64,000 bases of DNA from assembly GCF_014652375.1 (NCBI RefSeq), contig NZ_BMYR01000002.1:62001-126000 (forward strand), in the 5' to 3' direction. The position numbers were made by a program, and so were the translations under genes. The first letter of the stretch is position 1. Every line of letters starts with the position of its first letter. This stretch comes from Alishewanella tabrizica. GTDB lineage: Bacteria > Pseudomonadota > Gammaproteobacteria > Enterobacterales > Alteromonadaceae. Under the pieces are notes generated by a model. That model made no database searches, was not told the origin of the DNA, and was given only the letters and a program-made list of their open reading frames with translations. Positions 1-9,354 of this stretch are shown here, in pieces.

Positions 1-866
1 AAATGTTTAAACGTGATTTAGGACGTTTAGAGGATGCTGTAGCGCGTCTAGACAGCTGTCCATTAGGCTGTGGTGCGCTTGCCGGGACTGGCGTCGCGAT
101 AGATAGGCATACGTTAGCGCAGCGCTTAGGTTTTGCAGTGCCAGCGGCAAACAGTTTAGATGCGGTATCTGATCGTGATTATGTAGTCGAGCTTTCTGCT
201 GCAGCCAGTTTGTGTATGACGCATTTATCGCGCTTGTCTGAAGATGTGATTTTCTTTTGCTCTGGCGAAGCGGGTTTCTTTAAACTTGGCGATGCCATTA
301 GTAGTGGTTCTTCGTTAATGCCACAAAAGAAAAACCCTGACGTGTTTGAATTACTTCGTGGTAAAACCGGTCGGGTATTAGGGCATCTTGTTGCCATTAT
401 TCATGTTATAAAAGGCTTACCGCTGGCCTATAACAAAGATATGCAAGAAGACAAACAAGGCTTTTTTGATCTAATGGCAACGTGGCAACAATCGTTATTA
501 GTGCTGGCAACCGTGTTACCCCACCTGAGTGTGAATGACGCGCAGTGTCGTCGCGCAGCCGAGCTTGGTTACAGTAATGCGACCGATTTAGCCGACTATT
601 TAGTTGCTAAAGGGATCCCGTTTCGTGATGCACATGAGCTTTCGGGAGCGCTGGTGTTAAAAGCCTCATCAGCTAAGGTGGCCTTAGAAGCATTACCGCT
701 AGCAGAGATGCAGCAGGTTTGCCCGCTGATTGCGGAAGATGTGTTTGCCGCCTTAACCATTGAAGCTGGGTTGGCAAAGCGTAATGCTTATGGCGGGACG
801 TCACCTGAACAGGTGTTGGCAGCCCTGAAACGCAGTCAGTTGTGGTTTGATAGTTTGCTTGAGTAA
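1..866 (+). CDS. argH: argininosuccinate lyase, C-terminal part (5' end outside window)
   Basis: The reading frame is open from the first bases, so the gene begins upstream of the window; about 287 C-terminal residues are visible of a family usually near 460. The fumarase/aspartase superfamily signature GSSLMPQKKNPD is at residues 102-113 of the visible part. The enzyme splits argininosuccinate into arginine and fumarate, the last step of arginine biosynthesis, in the cytoplasm. The following gene is convergent and a good terminator lies 84 bases after the stop, so this is the end of its operon. The identification is firm; the N-terminus cannot be judged. Confidence 0.95.
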   Translation, partial: MFKRDLGRLEDAVARLDSCPLGCGALAGTGVAIDRHTLAQRLGFAVPAANSLDAVSDRDYVVELSAAASLCMTHLSRLSEDVIFFCSGEAGFFKLGDAISSGSSLMPQKKNPDVFELLRGKTGRVLGHLVAIIHVIKGLPLAYNKDMQEDKQGFFDLMATWQQSLLVLATVLPHLSVNDAQCRRAAELGYSNATDLADYLVAKGIPFRDAHELSGALVLKASSAKVALEALPLAEMQQVCPLIAEDVFAALTIEAGLAKRNAYGGTSPEQVLAALKRSQLWFDSLLE

Positions 867-949
867 TATTACTCGGAAAAACCGGCTAAGCCTAATGCTG
901 AACAGTTAGCATCTTTTAGGTCGATTGAGCGCTCCAGTGTTTGATAGTT

Positions 950-983
950 AAAAGCCTACAGAATCAAATCTGTAGGCTTTTTT
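950..983 (+). terminator. rho-independent terminator after argH
   Basis: A perfect 13-base inverted repeat (left arm 950-962, right arm 969-981, core AGCCTACAGA / TCTGTAGGCT) with a 6-base loop, followed by further T residues. The A-rich left flank means it can also work for the convergent mrcA transcript coming from the right. Confidence 0.85.
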
Positions 984-1048
984 ATGCCTATTGGCCAAGC
1001 TCTTGAAACCGTTTTAGTAAATTGTCACAGGCTATGTTGCAGTTGGCG

Positions 1049-3607
1049 CTAGAACAACTCGTCTAATTCTGTCGTTTTCTCTTGTTTCTCTTCCCCAAAT
1101 TGTAACTGTGGCAAACTCCCTGCAGCATACTGGGTCGGCTCAGTTCCCAATTTAAAATACTCAAAATCACTGGTGTAGTCATTGCGACGGCTTAATAAAC
1201 CAGAGGCTAAATCAATACGAACTGACGATATACCAACCGGCGCGGCTGTAGCACGCTCTGGATAATTAGGTAAGACATCGTTCATAAAACTGAGCCATGC
1301 CGGTAAGGCTGTGCGGGCACCTGCCTCGGTCCCGGCGCTTTGATCACGGCCTAAATTGGCATTCCACGTTGCTCGGCCTAAACTGCGATTGGCATCATCA
1401 AATCCTACCCAACTGGTCACCACTAAATCGGGCGTAAATCCGGTGAACCAGGTATCTTTAGAATCGTTTGTTGTCCCTGTTTTTCCTGAGATGTCACGGC
1501 GCTTTAAGCTCTGTGCCAAGCGGGCTGTGCCATTCCAGCCCGTGCCTTGGCGCCAATCGCCGCCTCCCCAAACACTGCTTTTCAACGCATCTGCAATTAA
1601 AAAAGCATTTTGCGCACTAATCACTTGTGGGGCGTGTTTTGGTAATGGATCTTGGTTTTGCAACGATGATTCTGTCGTTTCAGTTGTTAGCTCGGTATTG
1701 GTTTGTGCCATATCTGCAGCACAGTTATTACAGGCCAATAGTGGATTATGCTGATAAATAAGTTCGTTTTGCGAATTGAACACTTTGTCAACAACATAGG
1801 GTTGTACTAAGTAGCCACCATTGGCAAAAACAGCGTACCCCGTAACCACTTCTAGGGGGGTAGAGGAGGCAGAGCCTAATGCTAAAGTTTCATTTCGGGG
1901 TAAGTCAGTTAATGCAAAACCGAATTTTTGTAAGTGTGCAATACTGGCATCGACACCAATACCACGTAACAAACGAATGGATACCACGTTCTTAGATTTC
2001 GCCAAGGCTTCTCTGATGCGAATTGGGCCATCATACACGGCCGGTGAATTACGTGGCCGCCAAGCAATACCCGCATTGCTATCCCATTGATGGATTGGTG
2101 CATCATTCATAATACTGGCCAGCGTATAATTTTGCTCTAACGCGGCAGAGTATATAAACGGTTTAATGTTTGATCCCACTTGGCGTTTTGCCTGAGTAAC
2201 GCGATTAAACTGGCTTTGCGAAAAGCTGAATCCGCCAACGAGCGCACGAATTGCGCCATTGTGTGGATCCAGTGCCACGAGAGCACTGCTAACGGTAGGC
2301 TCTTGACTTAAACGCCAGTTGTTGTCTTGTTGCCTTACCAAAATATGCATGCCAGGTGCTAATATTGCGGCTGCCGTTTTCGGCGCCGCACCTTGCCGCT
2401 CGTCATTTATAAAGCTTCTGGCCCATTTCAAACCGTCCCACTCTAAAGTGACACGCTGACCACCTTTTAACATCACCTCGGCGCTCTGCGACGCAACTGC
2501 AGTGACAACTGCGGGTAACAAGTCCTCAATACCAGGTTGCTGATCTAAGTATTGTTGCAACGCGGTTTCGTCTAAAGGGGAGTCTTCTTTAAAAACGGGC
2601 GTTTCACCTTCATTATTTTCTAATGTCGCTTTCCAGGCCAGTGCCACCGGACCACGATAGCCATGACGTTCATCATAATTATAAATGTTTTGTTGCAATG
2701 CTAAGCGCGCTTGGGTTTGTTGCTTACTGTTGATGGTGGTATACACTTTAAATCCATCAGAGTACGTCATTTCCTCGCCAAATCGTTCAACCATTTGTTG
2801 CCGTACCATTTCCGCAATATAGGGGGCAGACGCGGTGATTTGCGCACCATGTAAGCGGCTAGTGACGGGCGCGGCTATAGCATTGTCATAAGTTGTTTTA
2901 TCAATGGCACCAGTATCTAACATACGTCCAAGCACAATATTGCGACGAGCTCGTGCATTACTGGCTGATCTTACCGGATTGAGCAAAGACGGTGCTTTGG
3001 GTAACCCAGCGATGATAGCCATTTCATCAACGGTTAAATCATTAACGGTTTTACCAAAATACACTTGTGCCGCGGCACCTACACCGAATGCGCGTTGACC
3101 TAATTCAATTTTATTAAGATAAAGCTCTAGGATCTCATCTTTGCTCAGTAGCTGCTCGATATGAATGGCTAAAAAGATTTCTTTTACTTTGCGGATAATT
3201 TTCTTTTCACGCGTCAAAAAGAAGTTTCGTGCAAGTTGTTGTGTGATCGTACTGGCACCTTGGCTTAACTCACCAGAGGTTGCAACAACGGTAGCTGCCC
3301 GCACAATACCAATGATATCAATACCTGGATGCTCGTAAAAACGGGTATCTTCGGTGGCTAAAAAGGCTTGAATTAACATCGGTGGCATTTCATCTAGCCT
3401 TAAGGGTATGCGTCGTTGTTCGCCAAATTGTGAGATTAACTCACCATCAGCAGTAAACACTTGCATAGGCGTTTGTAAGCGCACGTCTTTTAAGGTCGCC
3501 ACATCAGGTAACTCATCTTTAAGCACCAGATAAGTGACAAAAATAGTGCTGATGCCGAGAATTGTCAGCAGCACAAAAGCCAGAAAAAGTTTTTTAAACC
3601 ACGACAC
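1049..3607 (-). CDS. mrcA: penicillin-binding protein 1A (bifunctional transglycosylase/transpeptidase)
   Basis: Inner-membrane-anchored peptidoglycan synthase. After a short N-terminal membrane segment come the GT51 glycosyltransferase motifs EDTRFYEHPGID and QGASTITQQLARNFFL, then the transpeptidase domain with the active-site serine in GSNIKPF, the SKN motif (ALAKSKN) and KTG (SGKTGTT). The length of about 852 residues matches PBP1A of enterobacteria, as does the Asp/Gln-Glu-Leu-Phe C-terminus. I chose the GTG at 3607 because a GGGGG run sits seven bases upstream of it; a TTG at 3634 would add nine residues but has no clear ribosome binding site. It is divergent from pilMNOPQ, the usual arrangement in Gammaproteobacteria. 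Confidence 0.95.
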   Translation of the reverse strand: MSWFKKLFLAFVLLTILGISTIFVTYLVLKDELPDVATLKDVRLQTPMQVFTADGELISQFGEQRRIPLRLDEMPPMLIQAFLATEDTRFYEHPGIDIIGIVRAATVVATSGELSQGASTITQQLARNFFLTREKKIIRKVKEIFLAIHIEQLLSKDEILELYLNKIELGQRAFGVGAAAQVYFGKTVNDLTVDEMAIIAGLPKAPSLLNPVRSASNARARRNIVLGRMLDTGAIDKTTYDNAIAAPVTSRLHGAQITASAPYIAEMVRQQMVERFGEEMTYSDGFKVYTTINSKQQTQARLALQQNIYNYDERHGYRGPVALAWKATLENNEGETPVFKEDSPLDETALQQYLDQQPGIEDLLPAVVTAVASQSAEVMLKGGQRVTLEWDGLKWARSFINDERQGAAPKTAAAILAPGMHILVRQQDNNWRLSQEPTVSSALVALDPHNGAIRALVGGFSFSQSQFNRVTQAKRQVGSNIKPFIYSAALEQNYTLASIMNDAPIHQWDSNAGIAWRPRNSPAVYDGPIRIREALAKSKNVVSIRLLRGIGVDASIAHLQKFGFALTDLPRNETLALGSASSTPLEVVTGYAVFANGGYLVQPYVVDKVFNSQNELIYQHNPLLACNNCAADMAQTNTELTTETTESSLQNQDPLPKHAPQVISAQNAFLIADALKSSVWGGGDWRQGTGWNGTARLAQSLKRRDISGKTGTTNDSKDTWFTGFTPDLVVTSWVGFDDANRSLGRATWNANLGRDQSAGTEAGARTALPAWLSFMNDVLPNYPERATAAPVGISSVRIDLASGLLSRRNDYTSDFEYFKLGTEPTQYAAGSLPQLQFGEEKQEKTTELDELF

Positions 3608-3762
3608 CGTGTGCCCCCAATTTTTAACTCCCAATTTCGCTTTAAGGCTGATAGTATATATTTATTAGACTGAGATTAAACGCTTTTTCTTGCTAAAAAC
3701 CTGGGTCTGGGCTAAGAATAGTTAAACAAAATGGATTAATAATAACGTGGCCACTCGATGCT

Positions 3763-4842
3763 ATGATTAAAAGCCTTTTCAGTAAGAAAGCCCCTATGAT
3801 GGTGGGGTTAGATATCGGCTCACATTCCGTTAAGGCAGTGTTATTAAGCCTTAACAGCGGTTATTACCGAGTTGAAGCCTTTGCTATTGAACCTATGGCG
3901 AAAGGCGCTATGTCTGATCGAGAAATTCAAGACATTGAGGCCGTCAGTTCAGTACTAACAAAAATTCGCAAAAAAATCCCCCGCACTGTCAAATTTGCTG
4001 CAATCGCTATTTCAGGTTCCACTGTGATCAGTAAGGTGATTTTTATGGATGTGTCCTTATCTGATGCTGAATTAGAGAGCCAGATCGAAGTTGAAGCCGA
4101 TACCCTTATTCCTTACCCATTAAACGAAGTAAGCTTAGACTTCGAAAAGCTAGATGTTAACGAAGCTGATCCTTCCAAAGTCAATGTGTTGCTAAGTGCT
4201 GCGCGCACCGAAAGTGTCGAAGCACGGGTTGGGGCGTTAGCGGGGGGGGGCTTCACTGCTAAGGTCGTTGATGTTGAAAGTTATGCATTAAGCCGTGCAG
4301 CCGAGTTATGTTTTAGTCAATTACCTGCTGATGCCGCCAACAAAGTAGTGGCGATGGTGGATATTGGCGCCACCATGACGTTACTCAGTATTGTGGAGGC
4401 GGGCAAAACACTCTACACCCGCGATCAAGTGTTCGGTGGAGAACAATATACCCGTAGTATCTTATCTTATTATAATAAAAGTTATGATGAAGCAGAATTT
4501 GCTAAGGTAACAGGCGATTTACCGCCCAATTATACCTTTGAGGTTCTTGCGCCATTTCAAACCATGCTACTGCAACAAATTCGCCGTGGGATACAAATGT
4601 ATTTAACCAGTAGTGGCAAAGAGGGTATTGATTACTTAGTCATTTCTGGCGGGTCTGGTTTGATTGAAGGTATCGATAAATTGTTGGTTGATGAGTTGGG
4701 GATTCATACGATAATCGCGAATCCGTTCACTAGCATGGATGTTGCGGCCACGGTTGAACGCGATCAACTTGACAAATATGCACCACAATTAATGGTTGCC
4801 AGCGGGTTGGCGTTGAGGAGCTTTTCGTCATGGCATATATAA
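3763..4842 (+). CDS. pilM: type IV pilus assembly protein PilM
   Basis: Cytoplasmic actin-like ATP-binding protein that binds the N-terminus of PilN and links the pilus motor to the inner-membrane alignment complex. The actin/FtsA-like phosphate-binding motif GLDIGSHSVKAV lies at residues 15-26 and a second glycine-rich loop, MVDIGATMTLL, near residue 200; YLVISGGSGLIEG is the C-terminal adenosine motif. The length of 359 residues is typical. It is the first gene of pilMNOPQ and its end overlaps pilN by 13 bases. The ribosome binding site is weak, and another in-frame choice is not obvious. Confidence 0.95.
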   Translation: MIKSLFSKKAPMMVGLDIGSHSVKAVLLSLNSGYYRVEAFAIEPMAKGAMSDREIQDIEAVSSVLTKIRKKIPRTVKFAAIAISGSTVISKVIFMDVSLSDAELESQIEVEADTLIPYPLNEVSLDFEKLDVNEADPSKVNVLLSAARTESVEARVGALAGGGFTAKVVDVESYALSRAAELCFSQLPADAANKVVAMVDIGATMTLLSIVEAGKTLYTRDQVFGGEQYTRSILSYYNKSYDEAEFAKVTGDLPPNYTFEVLAPFQTMLLQQIRRGIQMYLTSSGKEGIDYLVISGGSGLIEGIDKLLVDELGIHTIIANPFTSMDVAATVERDQLDKYAPQLMVASGLALRSFSSWHI

Positions 4843-5426
4843 ATTTACTGCCCTGGCGCGAGGTTGCACGAAAAGAGCGCCAAAAAAACTATGTTATGAT
4901 TTTAGCGCTCACAGCTTTAGCCAGTTTTTTATTGTTTTTTATTGTAAATCAAATATATAACGCTAGGTTAGATGGCCAAGCTAAGCGAAATCAGTATTTA
5001 GAAAGTGAAATACGTATCCTTGATCAGCGCATTGCAGAGATTCGTAACTTAAACGAGACCAAGCGCAGTTTGCAGCAACGCATGACATTAATTGAACAAC
5101 TGCAAGGCAGCCGCAATTTAGGCACACAAATAATGACTGAAATCGCCAATATTGTGCCAAACGGTGTGTACTTAACCCAGCTTGAAAAGAAAGGCCCCAT
5201 GTTGCTGCTTGTCGGAAAAAGTGAATCCAATAATCGGCTATCTAATATGCTTCGTGATGCTGAACAATCTGAATTATTAACTGAACCTTATCTCGAGTTT
5301 ATTCAAGCTGGACAAGACAGGCCGAGTTTGCTTAGCGATTTTCGGATGCATCTAAAAATCAGTGGGTTTGAAGCGTTAGACCAAGCTTCTGCCACGGCTC
5401 CGGCCCCACAGGGAGCGACAAAATGA
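4830..5426 (+). CDS. pilN: type IV pilus inner-membrane alignment protein PilN
   Basis: Bitopic inner-membrane protein that pairs with PilO and recruits PilM. The N-terminus INLLPWRE is the conserved PilM-binding motif; one membrane segment follows (about residues 22-44), then a coiled-coil-rich periplasmic part. A GAGGAG ribosome binding site lies inside the end of pilM, so the two are probably translationally coupled. The stop overlaps the pilO start by four bases. Confidence 0.95.
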   Translation: MAYINLLPWREVARKERQKNYVMILALTALASFLLFFIVNQIYNARLDGQAKRNQYLESEIRILDQRIAEIRNLNETKRSLQQRMTLIEQLQGSRNLGTQIMTEIANIVPNGVYLTQLEKKGPMLLLVGKSESNNRLSNMLRDAEQSELLTEPYLEFIQAGQDRPSLLSDFRMHLKISGFEALDQASATAPAPQGATK

Positions 5427-6022
5427 GCCTTAATATGAAGTTGTCTGACATCGATATTAATGATCTCGATTTAGAAAATATGGGATCTTGGCCTATAACG
5501 GTTAAAGTTATTTTTGCCGTTATTGTGGCTGCATTGGTATCGGTATTAAGTTATTACCTCTTAATTGATAGTAAAATAGATGAGTTGTCAGCTGCTAAGC
5601 AAAAAGAAATAGAATTACGTCAGTTATATCAAACCCGTTATGCTGCTGCTGTTAATCTAGAGGCCTACCGTGAACAAATGAATGAAATGGAGCAGACATT
5701 TTCAGTTTTGTTAAAACAGTTACCTACCACGCATGAAACCCCTGGTCTGCTTGATGATATTACGTATGTTGGTACGACAAGTGGCTTAAATTTTTTACGG
5801 ATTAACTGGGAACCTGAGGTTGAGAAAGAGTTTTATACTGAGTTGCCTATCCGTATTGATGTCGTAGGGGATTATCACCAATTCGGTAATTTTGTAAGCG
5901 AAGTTGCGAAGTTACCGCGTATTGTTAGTTTGCATGACTTTACCATTCAAGCTGGGCCTGATAATCGGTTACGCTTTAATGTGGTTGCAAAAACCTACCG
6001 TTACAAGGACAGCACGCCATGA
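5423..6022 (+). CDS. pilO: type IV pilus inner-membrane alignment protein PilO
   Basis: Partner of PilN in the periplasmic alignment subcomplex. Residues 1-22 are cytoplasmic, about 26-50 form a membrane helix, followed by a short coiled coil and the ferredoxin-like PilO fold ending in a typical FNVVAKTYRY strand. Its 199 residues are normal for the family. ATGA overlaps join it to pilN upstream and pilP downstream. Confidence 0.95.
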   Translation: MSLNMKLSDIDINDLDLENMGSWPITVKVIFAVIVAALVSVLSYYLLIDSKIDELSAAKQKEIELRQLYQTRYAAAVNLEAYREQMNEMEQTFSVLLKQLPTTHETPGLLDDITYVGTTSGLNFLRINWEPEVEKEFYTELPIRIDVVGDYHQFGNFVSEVAKLPRIVSLHDFTIQAGPDNRLRFNVVAKTYRYKDSTP

Positions 6023-6552
6023 GAGCGATCATTGTTGTGAGTGTCGCCCTTTTATGTTTAAGTGGCTGTTTTGACGATGTTAGTGATATTCAGGTTCACA
6101 TGGAAAATGTGAAAGCGAATACTCGGCAACGGGTTGAGCCTTTACCTCAAGCGAAAGAATTTACGCACATTGCCTATGCTGCGGCAGAACGGCGCAGCCC
6201 TTTTGTGGAACCTACACCGGAAGCAATCCAAGATCGCTTTTTACAACAACAAGACTGTTTACACCCAGACCCAAACCGTCGAAAAGAAATGCTAGAACGT
6301 TTTGCGCTCGATAATTTAAAGATGCGTGGCACCTTGGGTGATGGAAATAAATTATGGGGTTTAATTGAATCGGCCGATAACGCTTTACATAGAGTGACAA
6401 TTGATAATTATATGGGCCTTTTTCATGGCCGCGTGACGCGCGTTGAACCAACGTCGATTGATTTGTTGGAGTTAATACCTGACGGCTCGGGTTGCTGGGT
6501 AGAACGCACCACAAAAATCCAAATGTTCGATGCTGCAGCAGCAGGCAACTAG
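6019..6552 (+). CDS. pilP: type IV pilus lipoprotein PilP
   Basis: Periplasmic lipoprotein linking PilNO to the secretin PilQ. The N-terminal signal ends in the lipobox LSGC (Cys about residue 17), and the segment RRSPFVEP is the conserved stretch found before the beta-domain of this family. The beta domain follows to the C-terminus. It overlaps pilO by four bases and lies 15 bases before pilQ. Confidence 0.94.
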   Translation: MRAIIVVSVALLCLSGCFDDVSDIQVHMENVKANTRQRVEPLPQAKEFTHIAYAAAERRSPFVEPTPEAIQDRFLQQQDCLHPDPNRRKEMLERFALDNLKMRGTLGDGNKLWGLIESADNALHRVTIDNYMGLFHGRVTRVEPTSIDLLELIPDGSGCWVERTTKIQMFDAAAAGN

Positions 6553-6567
6553 GTGTGCGAGTAAATT

Positions 6568-8634
6568 ATGGATAAATTAATTAGAATTAAAAATGTAGGA
6601 TTGAAAGGTAGCAAACTTGCCTTGTTCGCTTGGTTGCTGGCGGTATTGCCGGCCAGTGCAGCGCCGCTCCTGTACGAAGTGCGTTATAACCCGTTGTTAA
6701 ATGGTGAAACCGAAATAGAGTTTGTCTTCGACGAGCCGCTACAGCAAGCACCTGAAATTCAAATTTTAACGAGCCCCGCGCGAATTAGTGTTAATTTTGG
6801 TCAAGCAGAATTAGAGCAACGATTGGCGGACGTTGCCATTGGGCAAGCAGGGGTTACGAATGTGCGCTCATCGCTGACTGAACAAGGCGTTACGTCTGTC
6901 ATTGGTATGAATGCTCTTAAAGTATATCGCACACGTTTGAATGATAACGTCTTTGCGGTGCATTTAGCTGATACTCCAGAAGTTGTGCGTCCCGGTGCAG
7001 ACTCAACCGTAAACCCCAGTTTTGTGAACCAATTACAAGCGGTTGACTTTCGTCGTGGTGATAAAGGCGATGGGCGAATTTTAGTGTTTTTGAAAGAAAA
7101 TGCCGCTGCAGTGGATGTACAGGAAAGATTGGGTAAGTTAGAAATTGAGTTTCACAATACTGCCATTCCCGATGAATTATTGTATCAATTAGATGTTGTT
7201 GATTTTGCAACAGTCGTAAAAGGAGTTGAAACCTTTCGAGAGGGTACCTCCACGCGCTTAGTGGTAGATACGACCCATCAATTTACCTACAGTTATCAGC
7301 AAATTGATAATATCTTTACGGTGAGTTTGCAGCGAGATGCAACCAATCGCAGCATTTTAGGTGGCGGCCGTGAATATTCGGGTCGGGCTATCTCACTTAA
7401 CTTCCAAGATATTCCCATTCGAACGGTGCTGCAGATTATTGCGGATTACAATGGTTTTAATTTGGTTACTAGCGATTCGGTTACTGGCAATATTACCTTG
7501 CGCTTAGATGGTACTCCTTGGGATCAAGCCCTTGATATTGTGCTGCGTGTTAAGGGGCTGGATAAACGGATGGAAGGCAATATTTTAATGGTAGCGCCTA
7601 CTGAAGAATTAGCCTCGCGCGAAGCCAGAGAATTAGAGGCGCGGCAACAAGTTGAGCAGTTAGAACCTCTTTTCTCAGATTTGATCCAAATTAATTATGC
7701 AAAATCGGGTGATCTTGCCGGATTGTTATCGAATAAAGATGCAACCTTGTTATCAGCCAGAGGCAGCGTGGTTGTTGATGAGCGTACTAATACGATTTTA
7801 ATTAAGGATACAGCGCGTAATATTGAAAGCGTGCGTCGTTTGATCGAACGTTTAGATATTCCCGTTCGTCAAGTCCTGATTGAATCACGTATTGTCACGG
7901 TGAATGACAACGTTACTGATGAACTCGGTATTCGTTGGGGCTTCAGTGATCAACAAAGCAGCAGCGGAGGTAATCGCGGTGTGTCGGGTACGGCTCCGGG
8001 TGCCAATGGCATTTCTACTGGTAACTTTCCTGCTTTAGATGATCGTTGGAATGTAAATTTACCGGTAAGTAATCCGGCGGGTAGCATTGCATTTCATGTT
8101 GCACGTCTGGCTGATGGGACTTTATTAGATCTAGAATTATCTGCGTTAGAGCAAGAAAACAAAGGTGAAGTTATTGCAAGCCCGCGTATAACAACCTCTA
8201 ATCAAAAAGAAGCCAGCATTGAGCAAGGGGTTGAAATTCCTTATGTTCAAGCGGCATCAAGTGGTGCTACTACGGTAGAATTCAAAAAAGCGGTATTGAG
8301 TTTAACGGTAACGCCACAAATTACGCCTGATAATAAAATTATCTTAGATTTAGTGATTACACAAAACACGCGTGGTGAAACAGTACAAACGCCAACTGGC
8401 CCAGCCACAGCGATTAATACGCAACAAATTACGACACAAGTTTTGGCTGATAATGGCGAGACGATTGTTTTGGGGGGTATTTACCAACAGCAAATCGTTT
8501 CTAATGTCAGCAAAGTGCCATTGCTTGGCGATATTCCGTATTTAGGCGTTATGTTCCGTAACAAACGTGAACTTAATGAAAAAAGCGAGCTGCTGATCTT
8601 TGTTACCCCACGAATTTTAACCGAGGGACAATAG
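6568..8634 (+). CDS. pilQ: type IV pilus secretin PilQ
   Basis: Outer-membrane channel for the pilus fibre. A signal peptide ends near residue 31 (ASA), followed by AMIN-type beta domains that bind peptidoglycan, an STN domain (about residues 285-335), a secretin N-domain (about 370-440) and the C-terminal secretin pore with the signature VPLLGDIPYLGVMFR. A Ser/Gly-rich stretch at about residues 465-490 lies in the variable loop region. Its 688 residues are normal. It ends the pil operon; the next gene starts 171 bases later. Confidence 0.95.
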   Translation: MDKLIRIKNVGLKGSKLALFAWLLAVLPASAAPLLYEVRYNPLLNGETEIEFVFDEPLQQAPEIQILTSPARISVNFGQAELEQRLADVAIGQAGVTNVRSSLTEQGVTSVIGMNALKVYRTRLNDNVFAVHLADTPEVVRPGADSTVNPSFVNQLQAVDFRRGDKGDGRILVFLKENAAAVDVQERLGKLEIEFHNTAIPDELLYQLDVVDFATVVKGVETFREGTSTRLVVDTTHQFTYSYQQIDNIFTVSLQRDATNRSILGGGREYSGRAISLNFQDIPIRTVLQIIADYNGFNLVTSDSVTGNITLRLDGTPWDQALDIVLRVKGLDKRMEGNILMVAPTEELASREARELEARQQVEQLEPLFSDLIQINYAKSGDLAGLLSNKDATLLSARGSVVVDERTNTILIKDTARNIESVRRLIERLDIPVRQVLIESRIVTVNDNVTDELGIRWGFSDQQSSSGGNRGVSGTAPGANGISTGNFPALDDRWNVNLPVSNPAGSIAFHVARLADGTLLDLELSALEQENKGEVIASPRITTSNQKEASIEQGVEIPYVQAASSGATTVEFKKAVLSLTVTPQITPDNKIILDLVITQNTRGETVQTPTGPATAINTQQITTQVLADNGETIVLGGIYQQQIVSNVSKVPLLGDIPYLGVMFRNKRELNEKSELLIFVTPRILTEGQ

Positions 8635-8641
8635 TCCACTT

Positions 8642-8672
8642 TGGAGGCGAGTTGCTGACTTGCCTCCAGATT
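8642..8672 (+). terminator. possible weak terminator hairpin after pilQ
   Basis: Inverted repeat TGGAGGC (8642-8648) / GCCTCCA (8662-8668) directly after the pilQ stop. The tract after it is only weakly T-rich (GATTTG), so it may reduce rather than stop transcription into aroK. Confidence 0.4.
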
Positions 8673-8805
8673 TGCGGCCTTGTCAGAATTAACTTGCCAA
8701 TGAAAGGGCATTCCTGACATAATTCAGCGCTTCAATTTTTCGTGGGAGCCTAACGGTCCTTGAATTCAACTTTTCTTTGAGTTAGCTGATTTAGCAATAC
8801 GACAT

Positions 8806-9324
8806 ATGGCAGAAAAACGTAATATCTTCCTAGTGGGTCCTATGGGTGCGGGTAAAAGCACAATTGGCCGCCATTTAGCAGACATGCTGCATCTTGAATT
8901 TTATGATTCTGATCAGGAAATCGAACGCCGTACCGGTGCAGATATCGCCTGGGTTTTTGATCTAGAGGGTGAGGAAGGCTTTCGTGTACGCGAAGAAGGC
9001 GTGATTCAGGATCTTACCGAATTACAAGGTATAGTATTAGCGACGGGGGGCGGCTCAGTATTGAGCAAAGAAACCCGTAATCGCTTGTCTGCACGTGGCA
9101 TAGTCGTGTACCTAGAGACACCTATTGAAAAACAGGTAGCACGCACGCAGCGCGATAAAAAGCGCCCTTTACTTCAGACTGAAGAAGAACCAAGAGAGGT
9201 TCTTGAGCGTTTGGCTGCAGAGCGTAATCCGTTATATGCAGAAATTGCAGATTTTACGGTTCGCACCGATGAACAAAGTGCGCGTGCTGTGGCGAATCAA
9301 ATTATCGAGAAACTTGGTTTTTAA
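8806..9324 (+). CDS. aroK: shikimate kinase
   Basis: Phosphorylates shikimate at position 3 with ATP in the chorismate pathway. The Walker A motif GPMGAGKST is at residues 11-19, followed by the substrate-binding [13 protein letters not shown], the ATGGGS loop and the lid RDKKRPLL. The 172 residues align end to end with enterobacterial AroK. It is followed by aroB 30 bases later, the usual aroKB pair. Confidence 0.96.
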   Translation: MAEKRNIFLVGPMGAGKSTIGRHLADMLHLEFYDSDQEIERRTGADIAWVFDLEGEEGFRVREEGVIQDLTELQGIVLATGGGSVLSKETRNRLSARGIVVYLETPIEKQVARTQRDKKRPLLQTEEEPREVLERLAAERNPLYAEIADFTVRTDEQSARAVANQIIEKLGF

Positions 9325-9354
9325 TCGCGTTATTAACGATAAGGAGCGCTGCTA